A stretch of DNA of 64,000 bases from Vicia villosa (Eukaryota; Streptophyta; Magnoliopsida; Fabales; Fabaceae). The stretch covers positions 70,813,156 through 70,877,155 of the forward strand of contig NC_081185.1 in the NCBI RefSeq assembly GCF_029867415.1. The letters are read 5' to 3'. Positions 31,512-42,917 of this stretch are shown piece after piece; within the stretch, counting starts at the first letter, position 1, and each line of letters starts with the position of its first letter. The translations under genes were made by a program, and so were the position numbers. The notes under the pieces were generated by a model. The model had not been told where the DNA came from and did not search any database. It saw only the letters and a program-made list of their open reading frames with translations.

Positions 31512-32948
31512 ATGGATTACGGAAGAAAGAGAGCTAGGAAATACACCTTCAAGATTCCCCAGGTCGAGGAACTGGGAAAGCTCGGAAAACTGGTGGTCAA
31601 CCCCCAGGCTTTCAAGGAGAAGTATGGAAAACTTCTGCCTTTGCTCAATACCAACATTGTGGATGGAATCCTTCCCACCTTGGTACAGTTTTACGATCCA
31701 ACGTATCACTGCTTCACCTTTCCAGATTATCAGCTCATGCCTACGTTAGAGGAGTACTCTCGTCTGATTGGAATACCCGTGTACGCGCAAGATCCGTACT
31801 CCGGTTTGGAAAAGAATCCTGACAACATTATCATTGCTGCAACTACTCCTTTGAACGTAGTCGACATCAGAACTCATATGGTGAGTAGAGGAGGAATTCA
31901 AGGATTGCCCTCCAAATTCCTGTTTGATCAAGCTCGGTACTTCGTCAGCATCCAAGATATGAGCGCTTTTGAGGAAATCTTGGCTTTGCTTATCTACGGA
32001 TTGTTTTTGTTCCCTAACATTAACGATTTCGTCGACATCAACGCAATTAAGATCTTCTTAATTGGAAATCCAGTTCCAACCTTGCTTGCGGATGCTTATC
32101 ACTCTATGCATTCAAGAAACCTGCAACGAGGAGGATTAATCACATGCTGCGTACCGTTGTTATACGAATGGTTCGTTTTGCACCTGCCAAAGTCTAGCAC
32201 TTTCTGGAATATGAGAGATGGCCTTTACTGGTCACAGAAAATCATGTCTCTCACTCATACAGACATTGATTGGTGTAGTCCTGACAACGACGAAACCAAG
32301 ATCATCTTCAGTTGCGGAAGTTTTCCCAACATACCCCTTATTGGAACTAAGGGAGGAATCAGTTACAATCCAGCTTTAGCCCGTCGTCAATACGGATATC
32401 CCATGAAAAACATTCCAAGTAATATTCAATTGGAGGGTCTGTTCTTCAAGAACATCGACGATCATGGCAACATGCTGAAGAAGGAAATTGTCCAAGCCTG
32501 GCGTCTTGTTCACAGCAAAGGGAGAAGATTGTTAGGAAAACATCTTTGCATCTCCCTGGATCCTTACCTTCAATGGGTACGCGTCAGAGCATTCAAGCTC
32601 AGGATGCCATATCAACATCAAGAACCTATTCCCCTAAGGGAACCAATTTACCTTTTCTCCACCGAGGTTGAAAAATTACAAGCGGCATTAAACAAGGTAT
32701 GCCAAGAAAGGAATGCTTGGAGGAACAAGTATCGAATTGTCAACACGGAAAATGTTGAGATTCAAAACATCCTAACAAGGAAGGATGAGTTACTTGAAGT
32801 GCTCGATCGACAAGTGACACAATCGTCACTTTCTCATCATATCCCTCCTGCTTCCTGGATCATCGATCAGCTCACGTCAGAGAACGCTCAGCTCAAGAAA
32901 CAGAAGAAGATGTTAGAACGCGAAGTCGGCTCATCATCAAAGTTTTAG
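31512..32948 (+). CDS. Ogre-A ORF1 protein, intact
   Basis: The start is set at 31512 (MDYGRKRARKYTF) because the homologous Ogre-B ORF1 starts there; the frame is open up to an earlier ATG at 31461. The product is 478 residues. The core at about residues 55-200 has QFYDPTYHCFTFPDYQLMPT, then EEYSRLIGIPVYAQDPYSGL, FEEILALLIYGLFLFPNIND and FVDINAIKIF. A middle part with LITCCVPLLYEWFV and LIGTKGGISYNPALARRQYG follows, and from about residue 385 a charged, probably coiled-coil tail (EVEKLQAALNKVCQERNAW, ENAQLKKQKKMLEREV). There is no signal peptide or membrane segment. This is the Ogre-specific protein before gag; function unknown. AATAAA lies 70 nt after the stop (33018-33023). Confidence 0.9.
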   Translation: MDYGRKRARKYTFKIPQVEELGKLGKLVVNPQAFKEKYGKLLPLLNTNIVDGILPTLVQFYDPTYHCFTFPDYQLMPTLEEYSRLIGIPVYAQDPYSGLEKNPDNIIIAATTPLNVVDIRTHMVSRGGIQGLPSKFLFDQARYFVSIQDMSAFEEILALLIYGLFLFPNINDFVDINAIKIFLIGNPVPTLLADAYHSMHSRNLQRGGLITCCVPLLYEWFVLHLPKSSTFWNMRDGLYWSQKIMSLTHTDIDWCSPDNDETKIIFSCGSFPNIPLIGTKGGISYNPALARRQYGYPMKNIPSNIQLEGLFFKNIDDHGNMLKKEIVQAWRLVHSKGRRLLGKHLCISLDPYLQWVRVRAFKLRMPYQHQEPIPLREPIYLFSTEVEKLQAALNKVCQERNAWRNKYRIVNTENVEIQNILTRKDELLEVLDRQVTQSSLSHHIPPASWIIDQLTSENAQLKKQKKMLEREVGSSSKF

Positions 32949-33238
32949 AGTCCTTTCTCTCAGTTTCTCTGTATTTCCATTTTTCAAAGTGTGTAAAAAC
33001 GGCGTTTTCGCTTATTTAATAAAAGTTTGATGTTTCATAACGTAATTATGGTGTTTCCTTGAAAAATAATAACTTAATTGCATATCATACATCGCTTTAG
33101 TCGTACGCACTGACACGAGAATTGTCGCGGATCTAATAGTCACTTTCCTTTCTCCAGAAAGAGAGGAGGAGAAGGAGGTGAACCAAGACTTTCAAGCTGT
33201 CTCATCCATACAACACTCGTTCAAGTCGCAAGAAAAGA
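32949..33238 (+). other. ORF1-gag spacer of Ogre-A
   Basis: 290 bp, non-coding. It contains AATAAA at 33018-33023 and a purine-rich 'agaaagagaggaggagaaggaggtg' type stretch before gag (about 33157-33180). Confidence 0.7.
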
Positions 33239-36200
33239 ATGGAAGACTTTGAGCAAGAGAATGAAGAACTCAGAGAAGAGATTAATACTCTCAAAGGTAC
33301 TGTTGAAAGACTCAATAGTATGGTAGAAGCCCTGGTAGTTGCGCAGAATCGACCAACGCCAGAAGAACCGCAAAGGACTGTGGTTTCCGAGATTGTTTCT
33401 ACTCCTATTCCTCAGTATACCATGCCGCCTGATCGACCGTGGGGCATGCCGTATAACTTTACTCCAGAAGGGTACATACCTCCAGCTTCTGAAGCTCCAA
33501 AAGTCACCATGGATATGCGTCCACCGGAGGGTTACAAACCTCTGGAAATTGAAGTTCCAAGAGCAACGACAATGGGTTTCGCACAACAGAATGCTGAGAT
33601 TCCAAGATCTGCTGTCATGGCTTCTCCACAGCCCATTATGCATACTTTTCCCCCGCAAGGCGGACAAGTATATCATCACGCCCCAAGTGAGGATGCTGGC
33701 ATGTATGAAAGATTGGACGAGTTCCAAGAACAGTTTCTGCAAATGCAGAAGGAACTCAAGACTCTCCGAGGACAAGATCTATTTGGAAAGAATGCTGCAG
33801 ACCTCTGTCTGGTTCCAAATGTTAAGATTCCTCACAAATTCAAAGTACCAGATTTCGAGAAGTACAAAGGGAATTCATGCCCACAAAGTCATTTTGTGAT
33901 GTACGCTCGAAGAATGTCAACTCAGACTGATAATCAACAATTGCTCATTCATTATTTTCAAGACAGCCTGACTGGTGCTGCACTCAAATGGTACATGAAC
34001 TTGGACAGTTCAGAGATTCGTACTTTTCGAGACCTCGGAGAGGCCTTCGTCAAACAGTATAAGTACAATCTGGATATGGCTCCCGACAGAGATCAACTCC
34101 GGGCCATGACTCAAAAGGATAGAGAAAGCTTCAAGGAATACGCTCAGAGATGGCGTGAAGTTGCTGCTCAAATTTGTCCACCACTTGAAGAGAAAGAAAT
34201 GACAAAAATCTATCTCAAAACTTTGAGTCCATTTTACTACGGACGAATGGTTGCAAGTGCACCAAGTGACTTTACCGAGATGGTAAACATGGGTGTGCGT
34301 TTAGAAGAAGCAGTTTGAGAAGGACGCTTGAACAAAGAACCAGAATCTTCTGTTGGTCCAAGGAAGTATGGAAGTTCTTTCCAGAAGAAAAAGGATCAAG
34401 ATGTCAGCAATGTCTTGCACAAAATCAAGAAGAAATTCCAACCTCAAGTTGCAACAATAACTCCGGTTGTTAACTCAGCGCCAGCTTATCAACCTCAGGT
34501 CTCGCAACAACAAATTCAACAAAGGTCGCAGCAACCTCAGCAGCAGGTTCGACCTCCAAACTACAACAATCGGGCTCCAAGGTATCCTGCCTTTGACCCA
34601 GTACCAATGCCGTAAGCGGATTTGTTTCCAACATTACTGGCAAAAGGACTCATTCAGACAAGGAGTCCTCCAAATCCTACAAACAGTTCCTCACCATGGT
34701 ATAAGGCTGACCAATCTTGTCCCTATCATCAGGGGGCACCAGGTCACAATATTGAGAACTGTTTATCTTTCAAGATTGACGTCCAACGATTAGTAAAGAG
34801 CGGAATGCTATCCTTCAAAGATACTAATCCAAACGTCCAAGCAAATCCTTTGCCGCAGCATAAAGAAGCTTCAGTAAATCTGGTAGATCAACACCCCAAT
34901 GTCATTCAAATCTACGACATTCGTCAGATAGGGGAAAATCTTGTCAAGATGCACGCTAAACAAGCTGGGTACGGTCATATACCACCTCACAACTACTTCA
35001 CATGTGAAATTTGTCCAAAGAATAATCAAGGATGTGCCGTAGTTCAAGCTGCATTACAAGAACAAATGGACTTGGGATGGATTCAACATATCCGAGTCAG
35101 AACTGAACATGACATCAACATGGTTCAAGGATGTCCAGGAGAATACAAGATCTACAAAGTTGAAGACCTTGAAGGATCGGTAGTCAGGTTCCACAAAACT
35201 TTAAATGGACTTGCCTACTTTGGAACAGATTTCCACGCTTACAGTAGATGCGAAATCTGTCGAAGAAATTCACGAGGATGTTTGCGTGTTCGCAACGACA
35301 TTCAAAAGCTGATGGATGACAATACCATTACTGTTCTTGCCAACAGAGAAGATGATGAAGTCTTTACCGTATCTTCCCAAATTAATCAAGTTGAACCAAT
35401 GCAAGTCAAGTATGATAGCAGGAAGACAGCAGTTGCACCACTAGTCATCTACTTACCAGGTCCTGTACCGTATGAGTCCAGCAAGGCTATACCATACAAG
35501 TACAACGCTACATTCATTGAAAATGGTAAGGAAATACCATTACCGTCTGTTGTCAACATTGCTGATGTTAGTCGAGTCACCAGAAGTGGACGAGTCTTTA
35601 ACAGAACAACAGAAAATGTGGAGAAACCTTCGGAGGAAGTACCACATAGGCAAGACAATCATCCGACCAATGCTGTTCAAGCGAAAGAAAATGATGAGAT
35701 CTTGAAGTTAATCCAGAGGAGTGAATACAACATTGTAGACCAATTACTACATACTCCGTCTAGGATTTCTGTTCTTTCCCTACTATTGAGTTCTGAAGCT
35801 CATAGGGAAGCTCTACAGAAAGTTTTGGAACAAGCTTTCGTAGAACCAAGTGTCACAATAAGCCAATTCAACAACATCGTTGCCAACATCTCCGCGGGAA
35901 CTAGCCTAAGTTTCTGTGACGAAGATCTTCCTGAAGAAGGAGTGGACCACAATCTTCCACTTCACATCTCAGTTGGCTGCATGGGTGATGTACTCACAGG
36001 AGTCCTAATAGACAATGGATCCTCTCTCAATGTCATGCCTAAATCAATATTATCAAGATTATCTTTCGAAGATTACCCTCTAAGAAAAAGTCATGTCATC
36101 GTCAAAGCATTTGATGGATCAAGAAAGTCAGTTTTCGGAGAAGTAGATCTTCCCATAACTATTGGACCTCAGACGTTCAAAATCACTTTCCAAGTTATGG

Positions 36201-37444
36201 ACATTCCAGCACAATACAGTTGTTTGCTAGGTCGCCCATGGATTCATGAGGCTGGGGCAATTACTTCAACACTTCATCAGAAACTGAAGTTCATAAGAAA
36301 TGACAAATTGGTAACCGTATGTGGAGAACGAGCTCTGATCGTCAGCAACCTGTCATCATTCTCCGACATAGAACCAAAAGAAGTTGTTGGAACTAAATTC
36401 CAAGCACTTTCCTTAGACAAAGGAAAGGAGAAAGCAGCGTCTATTTCTTCATACAAAGATGCAATCCAAGTTGTAAAGGATGGCACTACCAGTGGTTGGG
36501 GACACATTAATATTCCTACCAACAACAAGAACAGAACAGGAATTGGATTCTTTCCGACATCATCAAAAGCTATTCCAGGGATTGAGGTAGTTCTCCCTAT
36601 TCAAGAAACTTTCTGCAGTGGAGGTTTTCTTCAACCTGTTCAACAAGCAGTCAATACCATCGGTACGGAAAACACCGATGAAGAGGAATGGTTATCCTAT
36701 CTTAACAAAGCAGGATATATCTCCCTACCAGAGTCTGATCCACTTTGCTGTTATCCAACTAAAGGATCTGAAAGTAAGACTCAACCAAGCAGGGATGAAG
36801 TTACTGACAGCTTCACCACCAGAAGTCATGGTTCATCAGAAGAAGTTCCTCCTATCCCCGAAGAGACTTGGGATACATTAGGAGAACCAAGCGGAAAATT
36901 CGACTACATGGTGAAATACTCCGCTCCTGAAAGTTCAAGAATCTTTCTTGAAGATATTGTTCCAACTGGATGGAACATTGATTATGAGTACCTCTCTCAT
37001 CCAAAAGAGATGTATAACCCTTGCTATTCATCATCAGCATCTGGTGAAGTCATCATTGAGGATTATATCCCCAAGTCACCTTCCGAGGCTACGGATCTAG
37101 AGTTCACATATCTAGTCAATGCCATCTTGGGAGAAGAGCAAGACCAAAATACAGAAGAGGATGACCTCGAAAGTGTCTCCGACAACGAGTCTCTCCATTC
37201 AGAAGATTGGAAGTTTCCTCAAAAGAAAAACCGACATACTCCACTTGGAAATGGGTATGCTCACACCGCTCAGTCTGCTGAAGTAGAAGAAGATCGTCTG
37301 AGTGTTGCAAAGACAGTGGTTGGTAAATCAAGACCTACCACAGGCCAGCTTAAGCCTAAGGTTCCAGATTACTTAGTGCACAATGGGGTTCGCCACTACT
37401 GGACAGCTGTTGAAGTTTCAACTGTTGTTCGCACTCCTAAGTAG
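33239..37444 (+). pseudogene. Ogre-A gag-protease, two nonsense codons
   Basis: One reading frame from MEDFEQENEELREE to the stop at 37442-37444, broken by TGA at 34316-34318 (an Arg codon CGA in Ogre-B) and TAA at 34613-34615 (Tyr in Ogre-B). An N-terminal coiled coil (residues about 1-35) is followed by a Pro-rich stretch. The gag core is at about residues 180-360 (FKVPDFEKYKGNSCPQSHFV, LIHYFQDSLTGAALKWYMNL, APDRDQLRAMTQKDRESFKE). A zinc-knuckle-like CPYHQGAPGHNIENC is at about 497-511. Protease follows, with LIDNGSSLNVMP (Asp at residue 925; DNG where DTG/DSG is usual) and the second-loop CLLGRPWIHEAGA. The long acidic C-terminal part is like that of Ogre-B. Splicing at 37441 would remove the last stop. 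Confidence 0.92.
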
Positions 37445-37772
37445 GAACTTTCACCGTTATTTTGTCCTCTCACCATAGCCCAGGGTGAAGAGATGTTTCA
37501 TAGGGCTTTGCATTTTACTATTTCTTAGGAAAATGTCCCTCTTTGCTTCGCCCAAAGCAATAGAGTTTTGTTTTATAGGGTCTTTGTTTCAAGAAATGAC
37601 TGTCCATAAATAAAAATGTCATTCTGTTCCTTCGTTTAGTTTTCCCTTTTCTTTTTTCGGAAATTGGTAATCCTAAAAAACACCCTTAAAAAAAAAAAAA
37701 TCAAATATTCCATTACCTGCATACACCGAGTCTTCCCTCGTTGTCTAAATAAAACTTATCACACATATGGAG
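37441..37772 (+). other. Ogre-A intron between protease and RT
   Basis: 332 bp from GT (37441-37442, overlapping the gag-pro stop codon) to AG (37771-37772, after 'cacatatgg'). Joining 37440 to 37773 gives an open frame that runs without a stop into the RT frame at 37810. Ogre-B has the same arrangement, with different sequence but the same result. Introns here are an established Ogre feature. Inside are three 'tagggctttg' words and AATAAA (37609-37614). Confidence 0.85.
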
Positions 37773-40054
37773 ATTAATCATAAAATACCCCGTTGAAACG
37801 TGCGACCGTATGACTTCTCCAAGCTTTGAGTTTCCTGTATTCGAGGCAGAGGAAGAAGAAGACGAAGAAATATCAAAGGAAATTTCACGATTACTTCATC
37901 AAAAGGAAGAGGCCATTCAGCCATACCATGAGCCTCTAGAGATCATTAACCTTGGTTCCGATGGAAACAGAAAGGAGGTTAAGATTGGAGCTTCACTCAG
38001 TTCAGAGATCAGAGAGAGTTTGATACAGCTGCTCAGAGAATTCTCAGATGTCTTCGCTTGGTCTTATAAAGATATGCCAGGGTTGGATACCAGTATAGTG
38101 GAGCATCACTTGCCATTAAAAGCAGAATGCCCTCCGGTCAAGCAAAAATTAAGAAGAACTCATCCGGAGATGGCCATGAAAATCAAAGAGGAAGTTCAAA
38201 AGCAGATCAACGCAGGTTTCCTCGTCACTTCAGAATACCCTCAGTGGTTAGCTAACATTGTTCCCGTTCCTAAGAAAGACGGAAAAGTCCGCATGTGCGT
38301 CGACTACAGAGATTTGAACAAAGCTAGCCCTAAGGATGATTTTCCTTTACCACATATTGATATGTTGGTAGACAGTACAGCAAAATCCAAAGTTTTCTCG
38401 TTCATGGACGGATTTTCAGGATATAACCAAATCAAAATGGCACCTGAAGACATGGAAAAAACAGCTTTCATCACCCCCTGGGGCACGTTCTGCTACCGTG
38501 TTATGCCTTTTGGACTAAAGAACGCAGGGGCAACTTATCAAAGGGCCATGACTACGCTTTTCCACGAAATGATGCATAAGGAAGTGGAAGTCTATGTGGA
38601 CGACATGATTGCCAAATCAGAAAATGAAGAAGATCACATACAGAATCTGACAAAGTTATTTCAACGCTTACGGAAGTTTCAGCTTCGCCTGAATCCCAAC
38701 AAGTGCACCTTTGGTGTCTATTCAGGAAAACTCCTTGGTTTCATTGTCAGCAAACGAGGAATTGAAGTAGATCCAGACAAAGTCAAGGCAATTCAAGAAA
38801 TGCCTTCACCCAGAACCGAGAAACAAGTTAGAGGATTTCTTGGACGTCTGAATTACATCTCGAGATTCATATATCTCATGACTGCAACTTGCGCTCCTAT
38901 TTTCAAACTTCTACGGAAAAATCAAAGTTGCGTCTGGACAGTCGATTGTCAGAAAGCGTTCGACAGCATTAAGGAATATCTGCTCGAACCACCCATCTTG
39001 TCTCCTCCAGTGGAAGGAAGACCTTTGATAGTGTACTTAACCGTCTTAGAAGACTCCATGGGTTGTGTCCTTGGACAGCAAGACGAGACAAAGAGAAAAG
39101 AGCATGCCATCTACTACCTAAGCAAGAAATTCACTGACTGTGAATCCCGCTACTCCATGCTCGAGAAGACGTGTTGTGCTTTGGCCTGGGCTGCCAAGCG
39201 TCTCCGCCAGTACATGATTCGACATACTACTTGTTTGATCTCTCATATGGATCCAATCAAGTACATATTTGAAAAGCCTGCTTTAACCGGGAGAATTGCC
39301 CGTTGGCAGATGTTGTTATCAGAATACGACATTGAGTATCACGCACAGAAAGCCGTGAAAGGAAGCATTCTAGCTGAGCACCTGGCTCACCACCCACTCA
39401 ATGGTCATGAATCAACCAATTTCGACTTTCCGGACGAGGACGTCATGTACCTCAAGATGAAAGATTACGACGAGCCACTACCAGACGAAGAACCTGAGAT
39501 AGGATCCCAGTGGGGCTTAATCTTTGACGGAGCTGTCAATGCTTATGGACGAGGAATTGGGGCAATCATTGTTACACCTCAGGGTACCCATATTCCATTT
39601 ACTGCCAGATTAACTTTCAAATGCACAAACAATGAGGCCGAATATGAAGCTTGCATCATGGGTCTCGAAGAAGCCATGGATCTAAGAATCAAACACTTGG
39701 ATGTATATGGAGATTCTGCTTTGGTCATCAATCAAATCAAAGGAGAATGGGAAACACGCCAACCAGGGCTAATTCCTTACAAAGACTACGCGAGAAGATT
39801 ATTACCATTCTTCGACAGGGTAGATTTTCATCACATTCCTCGTGAAGAAAATAACTTGGCTGATGCATTAGCCACACTCTCTTCCATGATTAGGATAAAT
39901 CATTGGAATGACATTCCTCGGATCGATGTTATGCGCCTGGATAGGCCCGCTCATGTGTTCACAGTAGAAGCAATCATCGACGACAAACCGTGGTATCACG
40001 ACATCAAGAACTTTCTTCAAAAGCAAGAGTACCCTCTTGGGGCATCAAAAAAAA
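37773..40054 (+). pseudogene. Ogre-A reverse transcriptase, RNase H and second RNase H
   Basis: Exon 2 begins at 37773; the first ATG in frame is at 37810 and residues are counted from it. An acidic start (EAEEEEDEEISKEISRLL) leads to RT with FLVTSEYPQWLANIVPVPKK, RMCVDYRDLN, MPFGLKNAGATYQRAM and catalytic VYVDDMIAKS (YVDD 262-265). RNase H 1 follows (about 370-510: AIYYLSKKFTDCESRYSMLE). A second RNase H has FDGAVN (D573), NEAEYEA (E609), GDSALV (D635) and NLADALA (D685), a complete DEDD set. The second domain is the archaeal-type aRNH described for the Tat lineage. An A8 run at 40047-40054 shifts the frame and ends this part at 40059; Ogre-B reads 'aaacaaagataag' there and stays open. Confidence 0.93.
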
Positions 40055-41239
40055 GATAGAAAGACTTTGAGAAAGTTAGCTTGTAGATTCTTCCTGAATG
40101 AAGATGTTCTGTACAAGAGAAACTTCGACATGGTTCTGCTCAGATGCATTGACAGAAAAGAAGCAGAAATACTCATGAGAGAAATACATGAAGGTTCCTT
40201 TGGTACTCACACCAATGGACACACCATGACAAGGAAAATACTGAGAGCAGGATATTATTGGCTGACGATGGAGTCAGATTGCTACCAGTACGCAAAGAGG
40301 TGTCACAAATGCCAAATCTACGCCGATAGAATTCATGTGCCACCATCTCTTCTCAACATACTCTCTTCCCCTTGGCCTTTCTCCATGTGGGGAATCGACA
40401 TGATTGGAATGATCGAACCAAAAGCGTCCAACGGACATCGCTTCATCTTGGTAGCCATAGACTATTTCACCAAATGGGTTGAAGCAGCTTCATATGCAAA
40501 CGTTACAAGACAAGTTGTCGTCAGGTTTATCAAGAATCACATCATCTGTCGCTACGGCATTCCTAGCAAGATAATCACTGACAATAGGTCAAATTTGAAT
40601 AACAAAATGATGAAGGAGCTTTGTGAAGAATTCAAGATTGAACATCACAACTCATCTCCTTACAGACCAAAGATGAATGGAGCTGTAGAAGCAGCTAACA
40701 AAAACATCAAGAAAATCATTCAGAAGATGGTCATTACTTACAAGGATTGGCATGAAATGCTCCCGTATGCTCTTCATGGTTACCGTACATCAGTACGTAC
40801 TTCGACTGGAGCAACTCCTTTCTCCCTTGTATATGGCATGGAGGCAGTCCTACCAATAGAGGTTGAGATTCCATCAATGAGAGTTTTGATGGAGGCAAAA
40901 TTAACAGAAGCCGAGTGGTGTCAAAGCAGATTCGATGAATTGAACTTAATCGAAGAAAAGCGCCTGACAGCTTTATGCCACGGACAGCTATATCAACAAA
41001 GAATGAAGAAAGCTTTCGACAAAAAGGTTCGACCTCGCACAATCAAAGAAGGCGACCTTGTGCTCAAAAAGATTCAATCTTTTCTCACAGATTCGAGAGG
41101 GAAATGGACTCCCAATTATGACGGCCCCTACGTGGTCAAGAGAGCTTTCTCAGGAGGAGCCTTAATACTCACGACTATGGATGGAGAAGAATTCACCCGT
41201 CCTGTGAACGTCGACGCAGTCAAGAAATACTTCGCCTAA
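40037..41239 (+). CDS. Ogre-A integrase (cut off from RT by a frameshift)
   Basis: This is the continuation of pol after the one-base frameshift at 40047-40054. The ATG at 40037 is only the first in the shifted frame and is probably not a natural start. It has the zinc finger with HTNGHTMTRKI and CHKC, then the catalytic core GIDMIGMIEPK (D121), ITDNRSNL (D182) and NGAVEAANK (E218), a DD35E spacing. In the second block DNR replaces the usual DNG (Ogre-B keeps DNG). A C-terminal region with KKVRPRTIKEGDLVLKKI and GPYVVKRAFSGGALILT (GPY/F module) ends KKYFA at 41239. Domain length is full. Confidence 0.9.
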   Translation: MGHQKKDRKTLRKLACRFFLNEDVLYKRNFDMVLLRCIDRKEAEILMREIHEGSFGTHTNGHTMTRKILRAGYYWLTMESDCYQYAKRCHKCQIYADRIHVPPSLLNILSSPWPFSMWGIDMIGMIEPKASNGHRFILVAIDYFTKWVEAASYANVTRQVVVRFIKNHIICRYGIPSKIITDNRSNLNNKMMKELCEEFKIEHHNSSPYRPKMNGAVEAANKNIKKIIQKMVITYKDWHEMLPYALHGYRTSVRTSTGATPFSLVYGMEAVLPIEVEIPSMRVLMEAKLTEAEWCQSRFDELNLIEEKRLTALCHGQLYQQRMKKAFDKKVRPRTIKEGDLVLKKIQSFLTDSRGKWTPNYDGPYVVKRAFSGGALILTTMDGEEFTRPVNVDAVKKYFA

Positions 41240-42479
41240 ATAATTAAAAGAACAGCTCGCTAAGTTGAAAACTCGCAAAGAGCGACTTAGGCAAAAAAGA
41301 GCGTCTCGGTGAATCAAAAACCCGAAAGGGCGATTCAGGCAAAAATTAGAGACATAAAAAATATATATTAATCAATCCCGGTAGACTTAAAACCCGAAAG
41401 GGGTAGTTTACGCAAAAGTTAGGGATATATGGCAAGTAACTGTGTTCAGGACACACTTGATCATTCAAAATCCATAGCGGAGTATTCATCAGCAGTAGGT
41501 CATCTTCTACGAAGCACGAATACAGTGCAACTCGGAGTGGAAGGGAAAGATAACGGTCGTCACGTTTCATCGTAGCCCTTTTCCCGAAAATTACCAATTT
41601 CCAACTTTGTAAATACTCCATGGAATCAAGCATTTGGCTGATTACCATTCCATATATAATAATTTGAGCCTTGTGCTTTTCTTTTGCAATCTAGTCTTTT
41701 TCAGTTTCTTGAAATGCATTTTAAGTTTAAACAGTCATTTTTCTTGAAACAAATGTTTTCATAAAATAAAAATGAATTTACTTGCAAAAATAAAGGTGAA
41801 ATTTCTTTCTAAGGTTTACAATCAATAGGGAGAATGCAAACAGTTGCTCCGAGAACGGTTGAGACTCCGGGAATCAAGTTTTCCCCATGAGGTCGCTTTG
41901 CGAACATCTCCCGATGACGGATCTTTACTTCAATTCATATTACTTACTTCGGACAGCGGACAACTGATAACCAGATATTCCCAAGAGAGTTCGAACTACA
42001 AGAAGAGGACATCTTCTGATCAACAAGAATTCAAGTCGTATCATAGGATTTTACATCTGCGACAATTCTATTCACATTCACTTTACATTTTATCATTGTC
42101 ATAATATTCATGCATACAGTACATCATAATTGCATAGCCGAATCAGGCTTTGATCCTGTGAATGCCTAAGTCATTGAGGCATGAACTCAAGTTTCCCCTG
42201 CAAGTTCCGGAGAAACTTTTTCCTTAGAAACAACAGTTCATACACAAGGATCTCACCAAGCAAGTCAACAGATGGTAGTCTCCCTCAGAGAGATAGTTTG
42301 TTCACTTTTGGAATTCCTCAGCCGAGAATCTCCTGCAGAGCGACATTCAACAGTCTTCTTCAGATAAGATAGTCTGCTTCGCATTTTGGAATTCCCTAGA
42401 GGTTTAGTATTTCCCCAGCAAGGTCAAGAGGTCCCACTTCTTGTCAAAAAAAAAATAATAATAATTCAGAATCTCCCAG

Positions 42480-42835
42480 CAGATCGACAAATGATTCCCC
42501 AGCGGAGTCAGTGAATGGTAGTCTTCATCCAGGAAGATAGTTCACGATTCCCCAGCAGAATCAGTGAATGGTAGTCTTCATTCAGAAGATAGTTCATGAT
42601 CCCCAGTGGAGTCAACAAATGGTAGTCTTTCCCCAAGGAAAGACAGTTTGTCTGTTAAATACTCAAGAGATCGACAAATGGCAGTTTCTTCGAACAGTTT
42701 GTCTGTTTCTGGGATGTTTAACTCCCCACAGAGTCGATGAATGGAAGTTTTCCTCTTAGGAAAACAGTTCGTTGATTCCCCAGGCCATCAGTTGACGAAT
42801 GGCAGTTTTCACCCCGAAAACAGTTCGTCCGCCTT
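42480..42835. repeat. Diverged 'CCCAGCAGAGTCGACAAATGGTAGTC' repeats
   Basis: Five to six imperfect units of about 55-65 bp, each with 'gtc(a/g)(a/g)(t/c)(a/g)aatgg(t/c)agt' followed by a mirrored 'acagtttgtc' or 'gatagttcg' half, so each could fold on itself. Confidence 0.7.
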
Positions 42836-42917
42836 CAAACAAAGTCATTAGCCCCTCAAAAGAGCGCGGGCCCATATGACAATCTTTCAAAGATGCCAAG
42901 TCAAAAGGGAAGATGGT

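Noticed and set aside
33339..33899. Alternative-frame ORFs over gag, RT and integrase (for example 33339-33899, 54454-54816, 40734-41042)
   Set aside because: They overlap long frames with clear retroelement motifs and have no motif of their own.
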